From the NCBI GenBank assembly GCA_963631655.1, contig CAVGRR010000024.1, positions 1-21,797 of the forward strand: a stretch of DNA of 21,797 nt, read 5' to 3'. The notes beneath the pieces were generated by a model that saw only the letters and a program-made list of their open reading frames with translations, had not been told where the DNA came from and did not search any database. The position numbers and the translations under genes were made by a program. Position 1 is the first letter of the stretch. Every line of letters starts with the position of its first letter. Shown here in pieces: positions 7,828-14,285 of this stretch. The DNA is from Methanomethylophilus sp963631655 (GTDB lineage Archaea > Thermoplasmatota > Thermoplasmata > Methanomassiliicoccales > Methanomethylophilaceae).

Positions 7828-8121
7828 TTATGCGACAGCTTTCACGAGGTGCTCGGGGCGGGAAACGACGATCTTGGTCTTTCCGCCGACGTTGACGCTG
7901 ACCTCGTAAGCGGTTCCCCTGATTCCGGTGACGACACCGGTCAGTCCGTGGAACCTGGAGTGAGGCATACCGTGGTGGATGCTGGGGTCGATGACGATGT
8001 TGACCTTTTCGCCGGTCTCGAAGGTCTGGAATCCCCTGGTGATGGGTGAAAGACCGCGGGCCCTCGGCTTTTTCTTGAGTATTTGGCGTGTTTTGGATCT
8101 GGTTCCTCTGGATCTCTGCAT
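7828..8121 (-). CDS. rpl21e: 50S ribosomal protein L21e
   Basis: Large-subunit ribosomal protein L21e, 97 residues, the normal archaeal size. Diagnostic parts are the basic N-terminus (QRSRGTRSKTRQIL), the GLSPITR...F..GEKVNIVIDPSIHHGMPH block, the FHGLTGVVTGIRG turn and the C-terminal IVSRPEHL-like end. A GAGG site lies about 10 bases before the ATG. The gene starts 5 bases after the Pus10 stop and precedes rpoF by 28 bases, so co-transcription and co-translation are likely. Confidence 0.97.
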   Translation of the reverse strand: MQRSRGTRSKTRQILKKKPRARGLSPITRGFQTFETGEKVNIVIDPSIHHGMPHSRFHGLTGVVTGIRGTAYEVSVNVGGKTKIVVSRPEHLVKAVA

Positions 8122-8126
8122 ATGTA

Positions 8127-9362
8127 TCAGTCCTCAGGTTGTTGATAGTCAATTTCTAGAACGTCCAGCAGCTCGACGTAACATTGGACGCCGAGCCTTT
8201 CGGAGAAGTTGGGTGTTGTTCTTCCCTCGTCCCCGGACACGAACTCCTTGACATAGGTCCCGGACTGTGTCTTCAGGATGAGATCGAAGGAATCTTCCTC
8301 GATGTTCTCCGCCTTGACCCAGTACACGACCCTGTCTCTTACAAGGTCCGCACGACGGTGCTCGACCCTCTGGGGGGTCCTCTGGGCAAGGTGCACGTTC
8401 TCGAATGATATTGTGGCTTCAACTACTCTTTCTTTATTAACTTTGTCATTTGCGCGGACTTTCGCGCGATATACTTTATCGGGGTCGGATTCCTTGTAGG
8501 CCTTGACGAACTTACGGGGCACGAAATGCAGTCCGTGGTATTGTGCCAGAGGCGATTTGTTTGCTTCCGCCTCGAGCTCGTCGAGGTCGATGTCCCTGAT
8601 GTGGGGGTGGCTAATCTCGAGGATGAACGGCCTTCCGGTACCGAGCATACAGGCGTCGATGTCTTCCCTGCCCATTCCGTGGAAGAAGTGTTCGTCCCCT
8701 TCGGCCATTTTGAGTGCGACGTCCCCGAGGATCTCCTGAACGGAGGTCTGGTACATCTTGCCGGTGCCGTGGCAGCGGGGGCATCCGCGTCCCTTGCACA
8801 TACGGCAGGGCCATTTGGTCTGGGGGATCTCCCTGCTGAGCTTGTTGTAGCGTCCTGCGATGAAGATGGGTGCTACGTCGAGGGTGACGTCGGCGAAACG
8901 GGTGTCGATGCATGCGACGACCTGAGGCTCTTTGAAATTGACGGCCCTGTTGATCATCGGCAGGGCGAGTTTTCCGATCTCGCGGTTGAGCTCGGTCTTG
9001 AGAGGTTCGGCCGTCTCCTCGACGCCGTACTTCTCCTGGATCTCCTTCTCCCTCTTCGCCTGTTCTGGGTCTATTTTGCATCCGACGAGGAAGTTCTCCG
9101 ATTCGACGGTGTTGACCTTCTCCGCAACGGCCTCCGCGAAGCGGGGAAGCATCGAGAAGAGGTCTTCGCAGAGGGGACACATCTCCTCCTGTTCGGGGTC
9201 GATGCCCTTCTCGCGGAGGGCGGCCCTGAGCATGGACCCGCGCTGTTCGTCCGTGAGGTTCTCCCCGCATTTGGCGAACATCCTGCCGAGGCAGTGGTCG
9301 CAAAGACCCAGAGATGCGATCTTCTCCGCTTTTTCGAGATTCTCCGATACCCAGTCCTCCAT
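8127..9362 (-). CDS. pus10: tRNA pseudouridine synthase Pus10
   Basis: Archaeal Pus10 converts U54 (and in some species U55) of the tRNA T-loop to pseudouridine. The protein is 411 residues. The N-terminal part carries CDHC (21-24) and CPLC (62-65), likely one zinc site. A second cysteine cluster CRMCKGRGCPRC (186-197) follows the GRYNKLSREIPQT segment. The catalytic motif is GREDID (231-236). The usual family motif continues with x-R-x-L-G, but here it reads A-C-M-L-G, so Cys238 (TGT) stands where Arg is expected. The start is fixed by AGGTGA 5 bases before ATG 9362. The frame stays open upstream, but that extension only shadows the KH gene. Confidence 0.94.
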   Translation of the reverse strand: MEDWVSENLEKAEKIASLGLCDHCLGRMFAKCGENLTDEQRGSMLRAALREKGIDPEQEEMCPLCEDLFSMLPRFAEAVAEKVNTVESENFLVGCKIDPEQAKREKEIQEKYGVEETAEPLKTELNREIGKLALPMINRAVNFKEPQVVACIDTRFADVTLDVAPIFIAGRYNKLSREIPQTKWPCRMCKGRGCPRCHGTGKMYQTSVQEILGDVALKMAEGDEHFFHGMGREDIDACMLGTGRPFILEISHPHIRDIDLDELEAEANKSPLAQYHGLHFVPRKFVKAYKESDPDKVYRAKVRANDKVNKERVVEATISFENVHLAQRTPQRVEHRRADLVRDRVVYWVKAENIEEDSFDLILKTQSGTYVKEFVSGDEGRTTPNFSERLGVQCYVELLDVLEIDYQQPED

Positions 9363-9372
9363 GTTCTTCACC

Positions 9373-9921
9373 TCAGAGGTCGAATCCCATCTCGGCGATC
9401 CTGAGCTTCGGGCGCTGGCTTTCGAGATAGTGGTAGACGGTCGAGTGCTCGCTGCCGTGGAGGAGCATCTCGATGGCGTTCTTGGCGATGGGGAGGCTGA
9501 TGGTGTTCCCGATGAGGGAGACGGTGTTGCCGTAGACGCACATGTAGACGTCGGCAAGGTCCTCGATCAGTTTCCTGGTCTTTCCGTCCTTTCCGATGAG
9601 GCGTCCCCTTGCGCGGACGACCTGGTTCTGCCTGTCGCCGATGACATCCTTGATGTTGATGCTCTCGAAGTACATGTCATCGGTCTCCAGAAGTTTGAGC
9701 GCACGGTCGGGGTTGAATCCCCTGCCGATGGCGTTGATGACATCCATGAGCTCCAGGGCCATGATGGGCTCCACGCCCTCGGCCTGGTCGTCGTAGGTGA
9801 CCTCGCCCTCTTTGTCGATGTTGAGCTTGATACCGGTCCTTTCCTCGATCAGCTTCTTGTTGCTTCCCTCTTTTCCCACGAGGGCACCGACACGGTCGGT
9901 GGGGATCCTAATAGACCTCAT
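9373..9921 (-). CDS. KH-domain rRNA-processing protein (Pno1/Dim2-like)
   Basis: Archaeal protein with two KH domains, 182 residues, of the Pno1/Dim2/Krr1-like family. The first GxxG loop is GKEG (16-19) and the second is GKDG (110-113, in RARGRLIGKDGKTRKLIE). In eukaryotes Pno1 binds the 3' end of immature 18S rRNA and works with Nob1, Dim1 and Rio1. The archaeal version binds rRNA and is thought to act in the same step. Its ATG overlaps the RIO1 stop (ATGA), and the Shine-Dalgarno site (GGAGGA) lies in codons for the RIO1 acidic tail. Location next to rio1, and in one operon with ksgA (Dim1), supports the small-subunit maturation role. Confidence 0.92.
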   Translation of the reverse strand: MRSIRIPTDRVGALVGKEGSNKKLIEERTGIKLNIDKEGEVTYDDQAEGVEPIMALELMDVINAIGRGFNPDRALKLLETDDMYFESINIKDVIGDRQNQVVRARGRLIGKDGKTRKLIEDLADVYMCVYGNTVSLIGNTISLPIAKNAIEMLLHGSEHSTVYHYLESQRPKLRIAEMGFDL

Positions 9922-10748
9922 TCGTCTTCCTCCTCTTCTTCCTCCGTATCGTCGGAGTCTTCGTCCTCGTCCTCGGGTGCGTCGATCTCCTCAAGGATCC
10001 TTTCAAGATCGATGATCTCCGCACCGCGGTTCTCGAAGAATTTGTTGACATTGTTGATGTCGCGGACCAGCAGCTCCCTGGCGTTGAAGAAGTCGTTGGT
10101 CATTGCCTGTCCCACGTCGATCACGATGGGATCCTCCCCGTCCATCAGGATGTTGTACTCGCTCAGGTCCCCGTGGACCAGGTGGGCGTCCCTCCAGCCG
10201 TCGATGATGAACGCGATGATGTCATCATAGGTCTCGGTGGGGTTCTCCAGTACGACATTCCTCAGCTGGGGGGCGGGCATCTTCTCATCGCCGATGTACT
10301 CCATCAGGAGACAGTTCTTGTCGTTGGCGATGGGTTCCGGGACCGGAAGTTCGGCCTCATAATACCTTTCGAGGTTCCTGAACTCCTTGGCGGCCCAGGC
10401 GTAGATGAATTTCCATCTGTTGCCTGTGGTCCCTTTGAAACGCGGGTCCCCTTCGACGTACTTGCTCACTCTCTTGAATGTGGACGTCGATGTCCGGTAG
10501 ATCTTCAGGGCTACCGGTTCCCCGTCCTCGTCCGTGGCGTAGAAGACGTTCCCTTCCTTCCCGGACGAGATTGGATAGTGGACTTTGTCGATCAGCCCTC
10601 TCTTCATGAATGAGTAGATTGTCATGAGGGTCTTCCTGTCGAAGACCTCCCCCTCGGTCTGACGTTCGTCGCCTGTCTTGTTGGTCTTCAGCGCGTCGAT
10701 GCGCTGTTCCAGGTACGCGAACTTCTCATCGTAACTGTCGGAGGGCAA
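9918..10748 (-). CDS. rio1: RIO1 family atypical protein kinase/ATPase
   Basis: RIO kinases act as ATP-dependent switches in late small-subunit maturation. The 276-residue protein shows the RIO1 marks: P-loop SSGKEGNVF (61-69), ATP lysine K82 in VALKIYR, catalytic HGDLSEYN (192-199, D194), and DVGQ with metal-binding D211. After the kinase fold there is an acidic tail (about 257-276) almost entirely Asp/Glu. The start is a TTG at 10748 with AGGA 6-7 bases upstream. The next in-frame Met is at residue 42 and would remove conserved N-terminal sequence. The gene begins 9 bases after aIF1A. The family call is secure, the exact start slightly less so. Confidence 0.95.
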   Translation of the reverse strand: MPSDSYDEKFAYLEQRIDALKTNKTGDERQTEGEVFDRKTLMTIYSFMKRGLIDKVHYPISSGKEGNVFYATDEDGEPVALKIYRTSTSTFKRVSKYVEGDPRFKGTTGNRWKFIYAWAAKEFRNLERYYEAELPVPEPIANDKNCLLMEYIGDEKMPAPQLRNVVLENPTETYDDIIAFIIDGWRDAHLVHGDLSEYNILMDGEDPIVIDVGQAMTNDFFNARELLVRDINNVNKFFENRGAEIIDLERILEEIDAPEDEDEDSDDTEEEEEEDE

Positions 10749-10757
10749 TGATATTCC

Positions 10758-11084
10758 TCAGAAGATGTCCAGGTTCTTGGGGATCTTGTTCTTCCTGCTG
10801 AGGTTGATGGCCTGGGTCTTCGTGTATCTGAATTTGACGTCGCATTTGGAAGGTTCGAAATCCCAGACGGAGATGATGAGCAGGTCGCCCTCTCTTATCC
10901 ACATCCTCTTCTTGATCTTCCCGGGGATACGTCCCACACGTGACTGTCCGTCCTCGCACATGACCCTGATCTTGGAGGCTCCGAGGAGCTGGTCTGCGAT
11001 TCCGAACATCTCTGCTTCTTTTACATTGGGGAGGCGGACGCGTGTTACGTCTTCCTCCGTGCTCTCAAACGGTCCATCTACCAT
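10758..11084 (-). CDS. eif1A: Translation initiation factor aIF1A
   Basis: OB-fold factor that binds the ribosomal A site during initiation and supports scanning and start selection together with aIF1. It has 108 residues, the usual archaeal length. The core R-L-P-N-x-x-E-x-E-M-F-G, then ASKIRVMCEDGQSRVGRIPGKIKKRMWIREGDLLI, is the OB barrel, and the C-terminus is short and basic. A strong GGAAGGA site lies 6 bases before the ATG. It is the first gene of the informational cluster running down to polymerase B, so its promoter may drive many of the downstream genes. Confidence 0.97.
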   Translation of the reverse strand: MVDGPFESTEEDVTRVRLPNVKEAEMFGIADQLLGASKIRVMCEDGQSRVGRIPGKIKKRMWIREGDLLIISVWDFEPSKCDVKFRYTKTQAINLSRKNKIPKNLDIF

Positions 11085-11114
11085 GGTAATTCCTTCCAGC
11101 CCATTCTTTTATTC

Positions 11115-11125
11115 TCTTTATAATG
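11115..11125 (-). promoter_or_regulatory. TATA box of the aIF1A-led operon
   Basis: The minus strand reads ATTATAAAGAG about 36 bases upstream of the aIF1A start. This would place initiation around 11094, just before or within the Shine-Dalgarno site. A nearby AATAAAAGAATGG stretch is an alternative, so the exact box is uncertain. Confidence 0.4.
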
Positions 11126-11176
11126 TTTTGTCCGATTAGAGGTATTTTTCAGACAGGGTGGCCGCTTTCCCGTAAA

Positions 11177-11185
11177 CTTTTTATC
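11177..11185 (+). promoter_or_regulatory. TATA box of tRNA-Glu
   Basis: A CTTTTTATC stretch lies about 29 bases before the first base of the mature tRNA, the usual distance for an archaeal tRNA promoter. It faces away from the aIF1A promoter, so the two units diverge. Confidence 0.5.
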
Positions 11186-11209
11186 TGTTACACCTATGGC
11201 GACGTAACA

Positions 11210-11282
11210 GCTCTAGTGGTGTAGCGGCCAATCATGAAGCCCTTTCGAGGCTTCGACCCGGGTTCAAATCCCGTCTAGAGCA
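11210..11282 (+). tRNA. trnE: tRNA-Glu (anticodon TTC)
   Basis: The 7-bp acceptor stem GCTCTAG (11210-11216) pairs perfectly with CTAGAGC (11275-11281), with discriminator A at 11282. The anticodon stem AAGCC/GGCTT encloses the 7-base loop CTTTCGA, giving anticodon TTC at 11244-11246 (reads GAA/GAG). The T-arm has GGGTTCAAATCCC. The D-arm GTGTAGCGGCCAATCAT matches archaeal tRNA-Glu. CCA is not encoded and no intron is present. Confidence 0.96.
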
Positions 11283-11320
11283 CTATTCTCATTACTCTGT
11301 CTGTGGGGGACCTTATCGTC

Positions 11321-12352
11321 TCACGGATCGATCTTTGTCATCTCGCCGGTCTTCAGATAGTATCTGTAGCGGTCGTTCCAATGCCTTCTGATGCAGATCG
11401 TCGCCGCAGGGTCGGTGTTCTCGAAAAGTATCGACCACTGGGTGTTGCTCGTGATGTCGGTGGGCGAGGGGAGCTGCGCCACTCCTTTCAGGGCCTTCCA
11501 TGCATCCTCGTCGGTGGCCTTTCCGCGGGATTCCTCGATGACTTTCATGGCGGTGTCGTAACGTTCCCTGCCGTGGCCGTAGACGCCGTTCTTCTGGTTG
11601 GGGAGGACCTTGTCCTTGTACATGATATAGAAGTTGGTGACCGCCTCGGACGGGGTGACCGTGGTCTCGCGGGACTCGCTGTCGCAGTCGAACTCGATGA
11701 CGCGTCCGTCCCCGGTGGAGTCCGTGATGTAGAAGTGATAGTCCCTCCCGCAGATGGCATGCATGTTGAACTTCTTCAGGAGTTCCACCGCCTTTTCGGT
11801 CGAGTCGGCCCTGTCAAGCACGAGGCGGATCGCTACAGAGGTGCTGATGCTCTGTTTTCCGGCAGCGTTCTGGTGGGTGGGTTCGCTGTCGAGGGTGAGC
11901 ACGGCGATGGAAACGCCTTTTTCGTTGACTCCGTCGAGGCAGAGGAACGGGGCGGCCAGGCAGGCGACCCTGGCCTTCTCGGACATCGGATCTTTGATCT
12001 GCACATTGTCCAAGGCGGCGAAGGCCACCGAGGAGTAGCCGTCCTTGGGGTCGCACCTGACGAGCATGGCAGAGGTGTCGAACTTGAAATCGTAGCCGCG
12101 GCCCATGGTGCTGCGTCCGTCGGCCATGGCCATGGTGAATGCGGTGCATCCGAATTTGGGTGCCTGGATATTCACCTTGGCGAAGGGGATGCATTCCTTG
12201 CAGATTGCATTGATGACGCTCTGATCGTCGTCTCCGGAGTTTTCGATGATGCGTTCGATGCTGTAATTGTATTTGATGTCCATACGGTACAGGCCGTAGC
12301 CGTCGTCGTAGGATGTAATCTTCTGTATCGATTCCATGGTCTCTTTGTGCAT
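11321..12352 (-). CDS. Linear amide C-N hydrolase, choloylglycine hydrolase family
   Basis: N-terminal-nucleophile amidase of the bile salt hydrolase/penicillin V acylase family (PF02275 type), 343 residues. The predicted nucleophile is C69 in FGCTAF. Relative to it, R85 and D88 (GRGYD) stand at exactly the +16 and +19 spacing of C2, R18 and D21 in bile salt hydrolases. N143 in GVNEKGVSIA and N240 in VTNFY match the family's oxyanion and substrate Asn residues, and the GRERYDTA segment matches the late Arg motif. A 68-residue N-terminal propeptide would have to be cleaved to free Cys69. There is no signal peptide, so it is probably cytoplasmic. The substrate is unknown: conjugated bile salts, N-acyl amides or penicillin-like amides are possible. 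AGGAGA lies 9 bases before the chosen ATG. An earlier ATG at 12359 is out of frame. Confidence 0.85.
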   Translation of the reverse strand: MHKETMESIQKITSYDDGYGLYRMDIKYNYSIERIIENSGDDDQSVINAICKECIPFAKVNIQAPKFGCTAFTMAMADGRSTMGRGYDFKFDTSAMLVRCDPKDGYSSVAFAALDNVQIKDPMSEKARVACLAAPFLCLDGVNEKGVSIAVLTLDSEPTHQNAAGKQSISTSVAIRLVLDRADSTEKAVELLKKFNMHAICGRDYHFYITDSTGDGRVIEFDCDSESRETTVTPSEAVTNFYIMYKDKVLPNQKNGVYGHGRERYDTAMKVIEESRGKATDEDAWKALKGVAQLPSPTDITSNTQWSILFENTDPAATICIRRHWNDRYRYYLKTGEMTKIDP

Positions 12353-12405
12353 GATTCATTTCTCCTGTGTTTCCGTTCGAATCGTTTTGTTCTAATGTGC
12401 CAGAT

Positions 12406-12414
12406 CTATATTTT
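12406..12414 (-). promoter_or_regulatory. TATA box of the hydrolase gene
   Basis: The minus strand reads AAAATATAG about 58 bases upstream of the start codon. Transcription from about 12384 would give a leader of around 30 bases carrying the AGGAGA ribosome-binding site. Confidence 0.5.
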
Positions 12415-12443
12415 GTAACGACGATAGGTTTACTGATAGGTGG

Positions 12444-14099
12444 TCAAAGCACTGTTTTTTCTAAGAGTATTGTAGAGGTCTTGGCACGGAACACGATACC
12501 GTACAGTAAGGTCCTTCCTTTCATGCCCCGATAATAATTCTTTTTGCGGATCTGTTCCAAAGCCTCATGTGCCAGACGATCAACAGTTGCATCGCTGTCT
12601 TCGGAATCCGCCTTCTTCAGCTCGATGACGATATTGGGGAATCTGGGACATCTGGTCTTCATCAGGATGTCATGTCTTCCGTCACCGGATTCCTTCTCGG
12701 CAGATACTTCGTACCTTCCTTCGCGTTCAAATGCGATCGCTGCAAGGATGGCCTGGTAACGTCCTTCATCTACCAGCATAAGTGAAGCGAATTTATCGTA
12801 ACAGTCGTCCAATTCCTGTTTGAGGACCTCTACATCTCCTGCTTCCAAAGCATTGAGCAGAGATTTGTAAGGGAATTTTCCGTCGAATACGAAATTCACG
12901 ATGTGGTCCAGGAAGACCTTGTACATCTCACGGTTGGGGACCGAAAGGACATATCCCTCCTCAGTTGGGACGGCGTTCAGGTATCCTGCAACAGCCAGAA
13001 CAGAATAGATCGCATCAGGTTTTGTCTGCAGGTCGCCCATCGCCACCGTGGGAGTAAGTTCCTTGATGACAGTCCCGTCACCTCCGAGGGCGGTCAGGAC
13101 CTTGAAAGTATCCGCATCTGCATTTTGCAGAAGGGTGTCTATAATGTCGTTTCCGCTGGTCCCGCCCCAATATGTGTCGGGATCGAATCCGTTTTTGATG
13201 TAATCCAGAACGCTCCAGGGGTTGTATATGTCGGCATTTCCGAAACGGTATCCGTCATACCATTCTTTGGCTTCGTCGAATTTTTCAGGATGGCCATAGT
13301 ATGAGCAGAGTTCTTTTACTTCTGACTCGGTGAAACCGTATCTTTCATCGAACTGTTTTTTGAAGATATTGTTCACTTCGAGGTTGTTCAGTCCGGAGAA
13401 TATGCCTTCTTTGGCGATCTGCATGACACCGGTCACGACAGCAAATTCCAAGTATTCATTGCCTTTGCGTATCGACGAGTAAAAATACTTCATGAACTCG
13501 ATGACTTCATCGTACGATTCCTTGCAGTATACGTCGTTGATCGCTTTGTCATATTCATCGATCAAAACAATCGGTTTGACGCCATGATGTTCGTAGATCA
13601 TTCTACACAAGATGGATACAGATTCGCGGATACGTATTTCATCAAAAAACATGGGGTCTTCTTGAAGATAAAGCAAACGGAAGTTTTCTGACACTTTATC
13701 TGAGTTTTTCAGATATTTGAAATCAGCAAAAAGTGAAGAAAGCCTTGCACGGACCGTTGAAAGGAACATATCATAACTCTTAACGGACAGATTCTTCAAA
13801 TCCAATTTGATGACAGGGTAAGCATTGCGATGTTCTTCGACTTCCGGATGATCGTTTACTTTCAGTCCGTCGAACCATGTGTTTCCCTTGTACTTGATAT
13901 TGAAGAACGCATCGAGCATGGAGAGGTTGAGGGATTTGCCGAAACGTCTGGGTCTTGTGAAAAGAAATACTTCGCTACCATTCTGTATGATGTCTGATAT
14001 GAGTTCGGATTTGTCAACAAAATAATACCCATTCTCACGTAACTTTTTGAAGTCATCCTTTCCCTTCGGTACCTTCAATCTTTTCCACTCCTCTGCCAT
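12444..14099 (-). CDS. AAA-ATPase-like / PD-(D/E)XK nuclease-like protein
   Basis: Member of the widespread two-domain family with an N-terminal AAA-ATPase-like part (PF09820 type) and a C-terminal PD-(D/E)XK nuclease-like part (PF08011 type), 551 residues, full length. Walker A is the family variant FTRPRRFGKS (47-56) and Walker B is VLIDEYDKA (178-186). An Asn/Trp-rich YNPWSVLDY segment lies in the middle (292-300). The nuclease-like core shows GDGRHDIL (D477) and VIELK (E493, K495), so catalytic residues appear present. The physiological role is unknown. Such genes often occur in multiple copies in gut bacteria and archaea. There is no Shine-Dalgarno before the ATG. A TATTAAAA box 24-31 bases upstream points to a leaderless message. 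Base usage is more AT-rich than in the informational genes, which suggests transfer. Confidence 0.9.
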   Translation of the reverse strand: MAEEWKRLKVPKGKDDFKKLRENGYYFVDKSELISDIIQNGSEVFLFTRPRRFGKSLNLSMLDAFFNIKYKGNTWFDGLKVNDHPEVEEHRNAYPVIKLDLKNLSVKSYDMFLSTVRARLSSLFADFKYLKNSDKVSENFRLLYLQEDPMFFDEIRIRESVSILCRMIYEHHGVKPIVLIDEYDKAINDVYCKESYDEVIEFMKYFYSSIRKGNEYLEFAVVTGVMQIAKEGIFSGLNNLEVNNIFKKQFDERYGFTESEVKELCSYYGHPEKFDEAKEWYDGYRFGNADIYNPWSVLDYIKNGFDPDTYWGGTSGNDIIDTLLQNADADTFKVLTALGGDGTVIKELTPTVAMGDLQTKPDAIYSVLAVAGYLNAVPTEEGYVLSVPNREMYKVFLDHIVNFVFDGKFPYKSLLNALEAGDVEVLKQELDDCYDKFASLMLVDEGRYQAILAAIAFEREGRYEVSAEKESGDGRHDILMKTRCPRFPNIVIELKKADSEDSDATVDRLAHEALEQIRKKNYYRGMKGRTLLYGIVFRAKTSTILLEKTVL

Positions 14100-14122
14100 G
14101 TGTTGTATATTGTTTCACTGAC

Positions 14123-14130
14123 TATTAAAA
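14123..14130 (-). promoter_or_regulatory. TATA box of the AAA-ATPase-like gene
   Basis: The minus strand reads TTTTAATA, centred about 27 bases before the ATG. This is the distance expected when transcription starts at the initiation codon. Confidence 0.55.
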
Positions 14131-14237
14131 CAGACTGCAGTTTCTTTCGAAATGTGCAGGGTTTTCTGTCTCGCAGAAATCAATGTTGCCCGGAGGTTAT
14201 AACTTTAACAGGGGGAGGTCGCCGAAAGTGATGTATG

Positions 14238-14266
14238 GGGTTTCGGGGTCTGGCCAACCGAATCCC
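14238..14266. terminator. Hairpin downstream of the HAD-like gene
   Basis: Arms 14238-14246 and 14258-14266 pair with one mismatch (GGGTTTCGG with CCGAATCCC). The hairpin lies about 20 bases past the stop codon of the minus-strand HAD-like gene. No T-run follows directly, so termination or 3'-end protection is only a suggestion. I see nothing else in the 186-base gap 14100-14285. Confidence 0.35.
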
Positions 14267-14285
14267 GATTGAAAGTGAGTATCGG

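Noticed and set aside
9363..9557. N-terminal extension of Pus10
   Set aside because: The frame is open, but it overlaps the KH gene, has a low-complexity Ser/Thr/Pro composition, and AGGTGA marks the start at 9362.
8932..10230. Open frame of 432 codons on the plus strand across Pus10, KH and RIO1
   Set aside because: It is antisense to three clear genes, rich in Ser runs that mirror the Glu/Asp tail of RIO1, and has no domain or ribosome site.
11260..11290. Integration site at tRNA-Glu bounding an island with the hydrolase and AAA-ATPase genes
   Set aside because: I looked for a copy of the tRNA 3' end. Only a 7-base match (AATCCCG near 14261) was found, and there is no integrase.
12396..12405. 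Word AATGTGCCAG also at 20945-20954, considered as a shared motif
   Set aside because: Only 10 bases match, contexts differ (upstream of the hydrolase versus after the peptidase), and a related word also occurs inside a coding region.
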